Of a stretch of 40,459 bases of DNA, positions 31,764 to 39,522 are shown one piece after another (the first letter of the stretch is position 1; each line of letters opens with the position of its first letter). Under the pieces are notes generated by a model. The model had not been told where the DNA came from and did no database searches. It worked only from the letters and a program-made list of their open reading frames with translations. The stretch is taken from positions 1-40,459 of the forward strand of contig NZ_MVHG01000042.1 in assembly GCF_002086125.1 (NCBI RefSeq), written 5' to 3'. The stretch is from Mycobacterium arosiense ATCC BAA-1401 = DSM 45069 (GTDB lineage: Bacteria > Actinomycetota > Actinomycetes > Mycobacteriales > Mycobacteriaceae). The position numbers and the translations under genes were made by a program.

Positions 31764-32207
31764 TCAGAATTTCAGATGCCGGCTCACGTCGCCGACCTGG
31801 TCGACGAACATGGTGCGGCTGTCAAAACACCAGGCACCGTTCACCCGGTGAAAGGTGTCGTGGTAGTGCCCGGTGACGATGACCTGCAGCGGCAGGTCAT
31901 CGGTGGCCTGCGTGACGCAGTAGTAGGACGTGCTCCGCGCGGTGCCGGCCGCCTCGTCGATATAGAGCTGCACGTTGGTCGTGTTGTGTTTGGTCTTCGG
32001 GGTGCCGTCGTCGTAGATGTGCGTGGCCATCTCGTACATCTCCCGCACCCGCGCCGAGCCCGCGAACACCGTCTCCGGCGGCCCGTCCTCCACCCCGCAG
32101 ATGCGGCCGTGCTCGAACAGCCGGGCCACCCCGTCCAGGTCGCCGCCGTCGAGAAGCTGCGCATAGGTGTAGATGAGGTTGGTGATCTCGGTGGCGCTGC
32201 CAGTCAT
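31764..32207 (-). CDS. SnoaL-like (NTF2-fold) protein
   Basis: The 147-residue protein has the pattern of the SnoaL-like polyketide cyclase/dehydratase-like domain: ITNLIYTYAQLLDGGDLDGVARLFEHG at the N-terminus, then VREMYEMATHI, TKHNTTNVQLYID, TGHYHDTFHRVNGAWCFDSRTMF. Members are small cone-shaped proteins acting as hydratases, isomerases or of unknown role, often beside dehydrogenases of steroid or aromatic breakdown. The ATG at 32207 follows GAGGCGG at suitable spacing; an earlier in-frame ATG at 32249 is less likely. It diverges from two short-chain dehydrogenases. Confidence 0.85.
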   Translation of the reverse strand: MTGSATEITNLIYTYAQLLDGGDLDGVARLFEHGRICGVEDGPPETVFAGSARVREMYEMATHIYDDGTPKTKHNTTNVQLYIDEAAGTARSTSYYCVTQATDDLPLQVIVTGHYHDTFHRVNGAWCFDSRTMFVDQVGDVSRHLKF

Positions 32208-32288
32208 ATCGAACCGCCTCGAAAGTCTCGCGCACTGTTCCGCGAACAATGTTGGCAGAACCGGTCCAACTTACATAGAACCGACTAC

Positions 32289-32294
32289 TACTCT
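32289..32294 (+). promoter_or_regulatory. Possible -10 element of the SDR pair
   Basis: TACTCT is followed by eight bases and a GTG at 32303. It overlaps the alternative TTG start at 32294, which favours the GTG. Confidence 0.35.
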
Positions 32295-32302
32295 TGATCG
32301 CC

Positions 32303-33193
32303 GTGACCCTACCGTGGACGCCGAGCAGGCTCGGCAATCTCACGGGCAAACGCGTGATCGTCACCGGGGCGACCAACGGCGTCGGGCTCGGCACCTCGCG
32401 TGCGCTCGCCAAAGCCGGCGCCCACGTGATCCTGGCGGTGCGCAACACCGCGCTCGGCGAGCAACGCGCGGCCGAGATGGGTGGGTCGACCGCCGTGGTC
32501 AAGCTTGACCTCGCCGATCTGTCGTCGGTGCGCGCCTTCGCGGACCTGATCGACGGCCCGGTGGACATCCTGATCAACAACGCCGGCACCCTGACCGACC
32601 GGCGCACCGAGACGGTCGACGGCTTCGAGATGACCCTGGGCACCAACCTGCTCGGACCGTTCGCCCTGACCAATCTGTTGCTGCCCAGGGTGCGTTCGCA
32701 GATCATCTGCGTCGGCTCCGATGCGCACCGGTCGGCGACGCTGCGGCTCGACGACCCGCACCTACGCCGGCACAAGTGGACGAGGCTGGGCGCCTACGCG
32801 CAGTCGAAGCTCGCGGTCATGCTGTGGGGTCTGGAGCTGGACCGCAGGCTGCGCGCGGCCGGATCGCCGATCGTCACGCAGCTCACCCACCCGGGCTGGG
32901 TGGCCTCGAATCTGTCAAACCTCGGGAACTCGCCGTTGATGAAGCTGGCCCACCAGGGGGTCAAGGTGGTGGCCGACCGGTTGGCCAACGACATCGACGA
33001 GGGTGCGGCGCCCACGCTGTACTGCATCAGCGAGCCGATTCCGCCGGGCAGCTACGTCGGGGTCAGCGGCAGGTTCGGGCTGCGTGGCGGCCCGGTGCTG
33101 ATCGGCCGCACCCCGCTGGCCTGCGACTACGACACGGCCGCGCGGCTGGTGGCCTTCGCCGAACGCGAGACCGGCACGACACTGGAGGTGTAG
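32303..33193 (+). CDS. Short-chain dehydrogenase/reductase, retinol dehydrogenase-like
   Basis: The 296-residue protein has a classical SDR fold: TGATNGVG (about residues 21-28) for the cofactor, NLTGKRVIVTG before it, ILINNAGTL for the structural NNAG motif, the catalytic Ser in CVGSDAHRS and YAQSK for Tyr and Lys. The C-terminal third, with THPGWVASNLSN and EGAAPTLYC, resembles the retinol dehydrogenase/WW-domain oxidoreductase-like SDR group. Substrate unknown. A TTG at 32294 is an alternative start. Two bases separate it from the next SDR gene, so both form one operon. Confidence 0.9.
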   Translation: MTLPWTPSRLGNLTGKRVIVTGATNGVGLGTSRALAKAGAHVILAVRNTALGEQRAAEMGGSTAVVKLDLADLSSVRAFADLIDGPVDILINNAGTLTDRRTETVDGFEMTLGTNLLGPFALTNLLLPRVRSQIICVGSDAHRSATLRLDDPHLRRHKWTRLGAYAQSKLAVMLWGLELDRRLRAAGSPIVTQLTHPGWVASNLSNLGNSPLMKLAHQGVKVVADRLANDIDEGAAPTLYCISEPIPPGSYVGVSGRFGLRGGPVLIGRTPLACDYDTAARLVAFAERETGTTLEV

Positions 33194-33195
33194 TC

Positions 33196-34017
33196 ATGGG
33201 CGAATTCGACAACATGGTGGCCGTTGTCACCGGCGCCGCGCGCGGCCAGGGCCGCAGCCACGCGGTGGCGCTGGCGGAGCAGGGCGCCAACATCATCGCC
33301 GTCGACATCTGCGCCGACCTCGACGCGATTCCCTACGCCCTGGGGACCGAATCGGATCTTGCCGAGACCGTGCACCTGGTCGAGGCGACCGGCCGCAAGG
33401 CGGTTCCGGTGGCCGCCGACGTCCGCGACTTCCAGGGGCTGCGGGCCGGGGTGCGGGCCGGCGTGAACACACTCGGCGACATCGACGTCGTCGTCGCCAA
33501 CGCCGGGGTGGTGGCCATCGGGGTCACCGAACCGGAGTCCGAACCGGTGTTCAACACGATCGTCGACACCAACCTCAAGGGTGTGTGGCACACGCTGCTG
33601 GCGACGGTGCCATCGATCGTGCGCAAGGGCCGGGGCGGGTCGGTGGTGCTGGTCAGCTCGTCGCAGGGCCTCACCGGTCGCGGCGGCGACGGCAGCGCGG
33701 CGATGTTCGCCTACGCCGCGTCCAAACACGGTGTGGTGGGGTTGATGCGCTCGGCGGCGAATGCCTATGCGCCCCACAAGATTCGGGTCAATTCGATCCA
33801 CCCGAGCGGCGTCGCGACGCCGATGATCCTCAACGATTTCGTGGTGAACCGAATGCTGGAGAACCCCAACCCGGCCCTGTCGCAGACGCTGCTACCCGAC
33901 GTGCCGCTGGTCGAGGCGCAGGACGTCACCGAAGCGGTGCTCTGGCTCGCCGGCCCGCGATCGCGTTACGTCACCGGTGTGGCGATACCGGTGGACGCCG
34001 GCCACGTCGTCATGTGA
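33196..34017 (+). CDS. Mycofactocin-coupled SDR family oxidoreductase
   Basis: The 273-residue protein starts with VAVVTGAARGQGRSHAVALA (about residues 8-27), then IIAVDICADLDAIPYALGT followed by a loop of about 20 extra residues, DVRDFQGLRAGV, VVANAGV, SSSQG and YAASK. The GAARGQGRSHA signature and the insertion after VDIC mark the SDR subfamily linked with mycofactocin, in which NAD(H) stays bound and electrons leave through the redox peptide. That link is family knowledge; no mycofactocin synthesis gene is in the window. GGAGGTG lies five bases before the ATG at 33196. It converges on rpmB across the locus E repeat. Confidence 0.9.
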   Translation: MGEFDNMVAVVTGAARGQGRSHAVALAEQGANIIAVDICADLDAIPYALGTESDLAETVHLVEATGRKAVPVAADVRDFQGLRAGVRAGVNTLGDIDVVVANAGVVAIGVTEPESEPVFNTIVDTNLKGVWHTLLATVPSIVRKGRGGSVVLVSSSQGLTGRGGDGSAAMFAYAASKHGVVGLMRSAANAYAPHKIRVNSIHPSGVATPMILNDFVVNRMLENPNPALSQTLLPDVPLVEAQDVTEAVLWLAGPRSRYVTGVAIPVDAGHVVM

Positions 34018-34021
34018 ACGA

Positions 34022-34079
34022 CCGCTAGCCCCAATGGCGGCGACCCCGCTCGCCCGGCTTCGCGATCGCCGCTAGCCCC
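34022..34079 (-). repeat. 56 bp family repeat, locus E (single shortened unit)
   Basis: The 11-mer CCGCTAGCCCC occurs at 34022-34032 and 34069-34079, a period of 47. Between them lies one core, shortened by the loss of GCGCGGCG, flanked by the arms GCGGCGA (34037-34043) and TCGCCGC (34066-34072), perfectly complementary. The stop codon of rpmB (34072-34074, minus strand) is in the right-hand copy. It separates the convergent SDR and rpmB genes. Confidence 0.8.
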
Positions 34080-34266
34080 GGACGACCTTGCCGGCTTTGA
34101 TGCAGGACGTGCAAACGTTCAGCCGCTGCTTGTTGCCGCCCGGGCGGGTGACGACGTGCACGGTCTGAACGTTGGGGTTCCACCGGCGGCTGGTGCGGCG
34201 GTGGGAGTGCGACACCGACTTACCGAAGCCGGGGCCTTTCCCGCAGATGTCGCACACAGCGGCCAT
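34072..34266 (-). CDS. rpmB: 50S ribosomal protein L28
   Basis: The 64-residue protein begins MAAVCDICGKGPGFGKSVSH and ends LNVCTSCIKAGKVVRG. The CDIC and CTSC pairs are four likely zinc ligands, so this is the zinc-binding C+ type of L28. In mycobacteria, C- paralogues replace C+ ribosomal proteins under zinc shortage; a C- copy is not in the window. HSHRRTSRRWNPNVQ is the L28 family core. The gene faces a block of replication and repair genes and has its own promoter. Its stop codon lies inside the locus E repeat. Confidence 0.95.
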   Translation of the reverse strand: MAAVCDICGKGPGFGKSVSHSHRRTSRRWNPNVQTVHVVTRPGGNKQRLNVCTSCIKAGKVVRG

Positions 34267-34338
34267 TGTTCAAGCTCCTCAAATCTCGGGGGTCCGGCAA
34301 ACCGGCCGGGACAGCCCGGGCTCAACCGGGCACACCTG

Positions 34339-34367
34339 AGGATACCGACTGTCGTGGGAACCACCAA
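34339..34367 (-). promoter_or_regulatory. Promoter of rpmB
   Basis: On the minus strand TTGGTG (34362-34367) and TATCCT (34339-34344) are 17 bases apart. Transcription would start near 34331, giving a leader of about 65 bases. The 394 bases between rpmB and the lysozyme-like gene contain this promoter and a possible -10 (TAGGAT, 34504-34509) for the rightward genes; no further gene is supported there. Confidence 0.55.
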
Positions 34368-34660
34368 AACGGTCAGAACCGGCTGACCCTGCGGTTACGT
34401 GCGGTCGCCCCCGGGTGGTTGTGCGCTGGAACCCTCCCGCACCGTCGTCATGCAGTCGATCACAGTACCGGCTTTCGGCGAGGTCACCGGGGCGTCCGGT
34501 CGTTAGGATGGCAGCGCCGCCGATGGTCGGTGCGGTCGTGTGTCAGGCGCGGACGGCGCGCTGATTTGGCTGAAGTCTTCTTCCCGGCGGTGCCGGCCCG
34601 CGCGGAGCTGCGGATGAGGCTGGGAAGCAAATATCGGCAGGTTTGAGGGGAGTGCGCGGG

Positions 34661-35422
34661 GTGGTTGCGCGCGCCGAAAACACCGCCGGTCCAGCCCGCG
34701 TCGAAAGCCGGCGGGGCTCTCCGGTGGGCGTACGACGGTTGATCTTGAGGTTGCGCCGGGTGGCCGCGGCCTACCTGGTGGTGGCGGCGCTGGGCAGCGT
34801 CGCCATGGGTAGTACGTCGCTCAACTGTCCGACCGCCGTGGGCGGGCAGTTCGACATCGGCCAGGGCGGGCCGGGTCCGAGCGTGTCGGGGTCAACTGCG
34901 GACGGTGCGACCTGGTGGTGGCAGCCCGGTGACCCCCGACCGGCGGTACACGAGGCCGCCGCCGTGCGCGGCGGCATCCCGCTGCGGCAGGTCGCTTTCG
35001 ACGGTCGGGGGGTGTGGCCCGACGGACCCGAGGCGATCCGCGGCTATCTCGAGGAGGCGCTGACCCGGATCGGGGTCACCGACGCGTCGGCCCGTGGTCG
35101 CTGGATCGAGGGGATGATGACCATCGCCGATCACGAGTCGCAGTTTCATTCGGGTGCCATCAACCTGTCTGACAGCAACGCGTACGGGCCTTCCCAGCTC
35201 GATGGTGGCCCGCTGCACGCCACGCGGGGCCCGTGGCAGGTGATGCCGGATACCTTCGCGGCCTTTCACCAGCCCGGGACGTCGAACTCGGCGTGGGATC
35301 CCGTGGCCGCCGCGTGCGCGTCGATCAACTATCAGATGAGCCGCTACGGCGTCAGTCGCGATGGCAGCAATGAGCGCACGCTGGTGGGGCAGGCCAATTC
35401 CGGTATCCGGCAGGGCTATTAG
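34661..35422 (+). CDS. Exported lysozyme-like (SLT-type) protein
   Basis: After a basic head (VRRLILRLRR) a hydrophobic stretch VAAAYLVVAALGSVAMG forms a signal peptide or anchor. The C-terminal 100 residues have the features of soluble lytic transglycosylase-like domains: a likely catalytic Glu in ADHESQFHSGAIN (E159 in this numbering), YGPSQLDGG, RGPWQVMPDTFAAFH and DPVAAACASINYQMSRYG. Cleavage of peptidoglycan glycan strands is the probable role. The start is uncertain: the GTG at 34661 has GAGGGGA nine bases upstream and is used here; TTG 34643, GTG 34652 or GTG 34724 are possible. It precedes the FakA-like gene by 88 bases. Confidence 0.78.
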   Translation: MVARAENTAGPARVESRRGSPVGVRRLILRLRRVAAAYLVVAALGSVAMGSTSLNCPTAVGGQFDIGQGGPGPSVSGSTADGATWWWQPGDPRPAVHEAAAVRGGIPLRQVAFDGRGVWPDGPEAIRGYLEEALTRIGVTDASARGRWIEGMMTIADHESQFHSGAINLSDSNAYGPSQLDGGPLHATRGPWQVMPDTFAAFHQPGTSNSAWDPVAAACASINYQMSRYGVSRDGSNERTLVGQANSGIRQGY

Positions 35423-35447
35423 CCTCGCCTGCTGTTCGCTTTCCTCA

Positions 35448-35480
35448 ACGGCGCAGAGCAACTGAGCGCAACGGCGCCGT
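35448..35480 (+). terminator. Possible hairpin between the lysozyme-like gene and the FakA-like gene
   Basis: ACGGCGC (35448-35454) and GCGCCGT (35474-35480) form a seven-pair stem with a 19-base loop, without a T run. TACGCT (35489-35494) just after it could be a -10 for the next gene, so a transcription boundary here is plausible but weakly supported. Confidence 0.35.
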
Positions 35481-35510
35481 CGCCGGGCTACGCTGGCGCC
35501 CACCGGGGAA

Positions 35511-37238
35511 TTGGTGCGGAGGAGGTGGGTCACACTGGGCACTGCTGATACGTCGCAAGATGGTCTGCTGGACGCGATCACCCTGCGCGACTGGGCGCAC
35601 ACCGCCGTCAGCGACCTGATCACGCACATCGACGAGATCAACCGCCTCAACGTCTTTCCCGTCGCCGACTCCGACACCGGCGCCAACATGCTGTTCACCA
35701 TGCGTTCTGCCCTGGCCGAGGCCAACGCGGGCGCCGAGGGCGGATCGGGCTGCGTGGCCCGCGCCGCGGCGGCGCTGTCGGCCGGCGCGCTGAATGGCGC
35801 CCGCGGCAATTCCGGCGTGATCCTGTCGCAGATCCTGCGGGGCGTCGCCGACGTCACCGCGAGCGCGGCCGCCGATGCCGGGGGCGAGCTGCCCCACATC
35901 GACGCCGCCATCCTCGGTGCGGCGCTGCAGCGCGGTGTGGAGCTGGTGATCAGCTCGATGGGTGGTGAGGAGATCTCCGGGACCATCGTCTCGGTACTGC
36001 GTGCGGCCGCCAACGCCGTCGCGCAGTGCGCCCGGGCCGGGGACGGCCTGGCAGCGGCGGTCATCGCGGCCGGCGACGCGGCGGTGGTCGCGCTGGAGAA
36101 GACGCCCGAACAACTCGACGTGCTCGCCGACGCCGGCGCCGTGGACGCCGGCGGGCGTGGTTTGCTGGTCCTGCTGGACGCGCTGCGGTGCACCATCACC
36201 GGGCAGGCCCCGGCCCGCGCGGTGTACGAGCTGTCGCCGCGGGCGCGGCAACCGGAGGCCCCCGCGCAGCGCCCGGCGCCCCACTTCGAGGTGATGTACC
36301 GGTTGGACGGCTGCCACCCCGCGGCGGCGGACCGGCTACGGGATCGGTTGGGGGAGTTGGGCGATTCGGTGGGCATCGCGTCGGCGCCGTCGTCGGCGCA
36401 GCACACGTACTCGGTCCACGTGCACACCGACGACGCCGGCGCCGCCGTGGAAGCGGGCCTGGCGGCGGGGCGGCTCAGCCGCATCGTCATCTCGGCGTTG
36501 AGCTCGGGCGCACCGGGCCTGCCCGCGGGCGGCTGGACGCGCGAGCGCGCCGTGCTGGCGGTGGTCGACGGGGACGGCGCCGCCGAGCTGTTCGCCGGAG
36601 AGGGCGCCAACGTGCTGCAACGCGATCCCGGGCACGATCCCGTCACGAATATCAGCGCACACCAACTGATGCGGGCCATCGTCGACACCGGCGCCGCGCA
36701 GGTGATGGTGTTGCCCAACGGCTACGTGGCGGCCGAGGAGTTGGTGGCCGGCTGCACCGCGGCCATCGGCTGGGGGATCGATGTGGTGCCGATCCCGACC
36801 GGGTCGATGGTGCAGGGGCTGGCGGCGCTGGCCGTGCACGAAACCGACCGGCAGGCCGTGGACGACGGCTACACCATGGCCCGCGCCGCCGGTGCCGCGC
36901 GGCACGGCTCGGTGCGCATCGCGACCGAGAGCGCGCTCACCTGGGCGGGACGCTGCCGGCCCGGCGACGGCCTGGGCATCGCGGGGGACGAGGTGCTGAT
37001 CGTGGCCGCCGATGCGGTGGGGGCGGCGATCGGCCTGCTCGATCTGCTGCTGGCCTCCGGCGGCGACCTGGTGACGGTGCTGCTGGGCGCCGGTATCGAC
37101 TCCGACGGCTCGGATGCCGATGCCGGCGCGGTCGGCGACATCCTGGAAGACCACGTGCACGACCACCACCCCGGGACGGAACTGGTCACCTATCGCACCG
37201 GCCATCACGGCGACGCGCTGCTGATCGGGGTCGAGTAG
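35511..37238 (+). CDS. DAK2/DegV-type fatty acid kinase-like protein (FakA/YloV family)
   Basis: The 575-residue protein starts with a DhaL/DAK2 ATP-binding domain: RLNVFPVADSDTGANM with metal-binding aspartates D53 and D55, then LNGARGNSGVILSQ and VDAGGRGLLVLLDAL. A linker and a C-terminal domain (VMYRLDG, YSVHVHTDD, VMVLPNGYVAAEELV) follow as in FakA, the catalytic subunit of bacterial fatty acid kinase. FakA works with a FakB lipid-binding protein, not seen here. The first GTG (35511) is used, but a perfect GGAGGAGGT lies at 35516-35524, so translation may start further in, perhaps at a non-standard CTG at 35532. It sits two bases before recG. In M. tuberculosis I recall this region annotated as two genes. 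Confidence 0.85.
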   Translation: MVRRRWVTLGTADTSQDGLLDAITLRDWAHTAVSDLITHIDEINRLNVFPVADSDTGANMLFTMRSALAEANAGAEGGSGCVARAAAALSAGALNGARGNSGVILSQILRGVADVTASAAADAGGELPHIDAAILGAALQRGVELVISSMGGEEISGTIVSVLRAAANAVAQCARAGDGLAAAVIAAGDAAVVALEKTPEQLDVLADAGAVDAGGRGLLVLLDALRCTITGQAPARAVYELSPRARQPEAPAQRPAPHFEVMYRLDGCHPAAADRLRDRLGELGDSVGIASAPSSAQHTYSVHVHTDDAGAAVEAGLAAGRLSRIVISALSSGAPGLPAGGWTRERAVLAVVDGDGAAELFAGEGANVLQRDPGHDPVTNISAHQLMRAIVDTGAAQVMVLPNGYVAAEELVAGCTAAIGWGIDVVPIPTGSMVQGLAALAVHETDRQAVDDGYTMARAAGAARHGSVRIATESALTWAGRCRPGDGLGIAGDEVLIVAADAVGAAIGLLDLLLASGGDLVTVLLGAGIDSDGSDADAGAVGDILEDHVHDHHPGTELVTYRTGHHGDALLIGVE

Positions 37239-37240
37239 CG

Positions 37241-39454
37241 ATGGTGTCGCTGTCCGACCGGCTGGACTTCGTCGTGGGTGGCAAGGTTGCGGAGCTGTTC
37301 GATGAGGTGTTCGGCATCCGTACCGTCGACGACCTGTTGCGCCACTACCCGCGTAGCTACACCGAGGGTGCGAGCCGCTGGGACGCCGACGACGAACGGC
37401 CGCCGGCCGGTGAACACATCACGATCGTCGACACGATCGTCGACACCGAGACCTTTCCGATGAAGAAAAACCGGAAGAAGCTGTGTCACCGCATCACCCT
37501 GGGTGCCGGGCGAAACAAGGTGACCGCGACGTTCTTCAACGCGAACTTCATCAAAAAGGACCTGACCAAGGGCACCAAGGTGATGCTGTCCGGCGAGGTC
37601 GGGTTCTTCAGGAACGTCATGCAGCTCACCCATCCCGCGTTTCTGCTCCTCGACACGCCGGACGGGCGCAACCGCGGCACCGTGTCCCTGAAGAGCATCG
37701 CCAACGCCGCGAAGACCACCGGTGAAGACATCGCGGACGCCTACCAACGCCACTTCTTCCCGATCTATGCCGCCAGCGCCCGGCTGCAGAGCTGGACCAT
37801 CTTCGGCTCGGTGCGGCAAGTGCTCGACGTGCTCGATCCGGTGCCGGATCCGCTACCCGAGCAGCTGCGGGCGAAATTCGGCCTGGTCTCCGAGGACCAG
37901 GCGCTGCGCGACATCCACCTCGCCGAGAGCGAGCCGCGACGGCAGCGGGCCCGCGAGCGCCTGACCTTCGACGAAGCCGTCGGTCTGCAGTGGGCGCTGG
38001 TGGACCGCCGCCACGGCGAGCTGTCGGAGTCGGGGCCGTCGGCGCCGCCGCGCCCGGACGGTTTGGCCGCAGAACTCTTGGGGCGCTTGCCCTTTGAGTT
38101 GACCGCCGGGCAGCGCGAAGTGCTCGGCGTGTTGTCCGACGGGCTCGCGGCGAGCCGGCCGTTGAATCGGCTGCTGCAGGGTGAGGTGGGTTCGGGCAAG
38201 ACGATCGTCTCGGTGCTGGCGATGCTGCAGATGGTCGACGCCGGATATCAGTGCGCGCTGTTGGCGCCGACGGAAGTGCTTGCCGCCCAGCACCTTCGAT
38301 CGATTCGCGACGTACTCGGCCCGTTGGCGATGGCGGGCCAGTTGGGTGGTGCCGACAACGGCACCCGGCTGGCGCTGCTGAGCGGTTCGATGACCGCCGC
38401 GCAGAAAAAGCAGATCCGCGCCGAGATCGCCGGTGGGCAGGTAGGCATCGTCGTGGGCACCCACGCCCTGCTGCAGGACGCGGTCGAATTCGACAACCTG
38501 GGCATGGTGGTGGTCGACGAACAACACCGCTTCGGTGTCGAGCAGCGAGATCAGTTGCGCGCCAAGGCCCGTCCCGGTGTGACACCACACCTACTGGTGA
38601 TGACGGCCACGCCCATACCGCGCACCGTCGCGCTTACCGTGTACGGGGACCTGGAAACCTCGACGCTGCGCGAACTTCCGCGCGGCCGCCAACCGATCAC
38701 CAGCAATGTCATCTTCGTCAAGGACAAGCCCGCATGGCTTGCCCGGGCCTGGCAGCGGATCACCGAGGAGGTCGCCTCGGGCCGCCAGGCCTACGTGGTG
38801 GCGCCGCGCATCGACGAGAGCGACGACCCGGGTGATGAGCAGAACGCCAAGGCGCCGGAGACCGCCGAAGGTCTTTACGCCCGGCTGCGCTCCGGGGAGC
38901 TGGCGAACCTGCGGCTGGGTCTGATGCACGGGCGGCTGTCCGCCGAGGAGAAGGACGCCGCCATGGCGGCCTTTCGGGCCGGTGAGATCGATGTGCTGGT
39001 GTGCACCACCGTCATCGAGGTGGGCGTCGACGTACCCAACGCCACCGTGATGCTGGTGATGGACGCCGACCGGTTCGGGATCAGCCAGTTGCATCAGCTG
39101 CGCGGCCGGATCGGCCGGGGCCGGCATCCGAGTCTGTGCCTGTTCGCCAGCTGGTCCGCGCCGGACTCGCCGGCCGGGCGGCGGCTGCGCGCGGTGGCCG
39201 AGACGCTGGACGGCTTCGCCCTGGCCGATCTCGACCTCAAGGAACGCCGGGAAGGAGATGTGTTGGGCCGCAACCAATCCGGCAAGGCGATCACGCTGCG
39301 CCTGCTGTCGTTGGCGGACCATCTGGAGTTCATCGAGGCCGCCCGCGACTTCTGCGTCCGGGCCTACGCCGACGACCGCTCCAACCCCGGATTGTCGCTG
39401 CTGGCCGCGCGATTCACCGACACCGACCGCATCGAATACCTGGACAAGTCTTGA
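37241..39454 (+). CDS. recG: ATP-dependent DNA helicase RecG
   Basis: RecG remodels stalled replication forks and Holliday junctions. The 737-residue protein, the same length as in M. tuberculosis, has an N-terminal wedge/OB domain with IRTVDDLLRHYPRSY, then helicase domains with Walker A GEVGSGKT (residues 314-321), DEQH (426-429), MTATPIPRT, and motif VI QLHQLRGRIGRG. The C-terminal NQSGKAITLRLLSL region fits the family. The ATG at 37241 lies two bases after the upstream stop, so translation is probably coupled. A MIRU begins directly after its stop codon. Confidence 0.97.
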   Translation: MVSLSDRLDFVVGGKVAELFDEVFGIRTVDDLLRHYPRSYTEGASRWDADDERPPAGEHITIVDTIVDTETFPMKKNRKKLCHRITLGAGRNKVTATFFNANFIKKDLTKGTKVMLSGEVGFFRNVMQLTHPAFLLLDTPDGRNRGTVSLKSIANAAKTTGEDIADAYQRHFFPIYAASARLQSWTIFGSVRQVLDVLDPVPDPLPEQLRAKFGLVSEDQALRDIHLAESEPRRQRARERLTFDEAVGLQWALVDRRHGELSESGPSAPPRPDGLAAELLGRLPFELTAGQREVLGVLSDGLAASRPLNRLLQGEVGSGKTIVSVLAMLQMVDAGYQCALLAPTEVLAAQHLRSIRDVLGPLAMAGQLGGADNGTRLALLSGSMTAAQKKQIRAEIAGGQVGIVVGTHALLQDAVEFDNLGMVVVDEQHRFGVEQRDQLRAKARPGVTPHLLVMTATPIPRTVALTVYGDLETSTLRELPRGRQPITSNVIFVKDKPAWLARAWQRITEEVASGRQAYVVAPRIDESDDPGDEQNAKAPETAEGLYARLRSGELANLRLGLMHGRLSAEEKDAAMAAFRAGEIDVLVCTTVIEVGVDVPNATVMLVMDADRFGISQLHQLRGRIGRGRHPSLCLFASWSAPDSPAGRRLRAVAETLDGFALADLDLKERREGDVLGRNQSGKAITLRLLSLADHLEFIEAARDFCVRAYADDRSNPGLSLLAARFTDTDRIEYLDKS

Positions 39455-39522
39455 CCGCCGGCGACGATGCAGAGCGCAGCGATGAGGCGGGGGTACCACC
39501 CGCTTGGGGGAGGGCGGCGCCG
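39455..39522 (+). repeat. MIRU, long form, between recG and the nuclease gene
   Basis: The 32 bases at 39456-39487 are identical to 12396-12427. They are followed here by the middle portion typical of full MIRUs (GGGGGTACCACCCGC, then TTGGGGGAGGG) and the end GGCGCCG shared with the short copy. The unit spans the whole gap from the recG stop to the next start and supplies its Shine-Dalgarno sequence, GGGGGAGGG at 39505-39513. Confidence 0.87.

Noticed and set aside
30995..34017. Insertion sequence or prophage explaining the accessory stretch
   Set aside because: No transposase, integrase, terminal inverted repeats or target duplications were seen.
34266..34646. 126-residue plus-strand frame between rpmB and the lysozyme-like gene
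   Set aside because: It is Arg-rich, without motif or ribosome-binding site, and overlaps the rpmB promoter.
36026..37240. N-terminal extension of recG through the FakA-like gene
   Set aside because: The extension is Arg/Gly-rich shadow sequence; RecG homologues start at the ATG at 37241.
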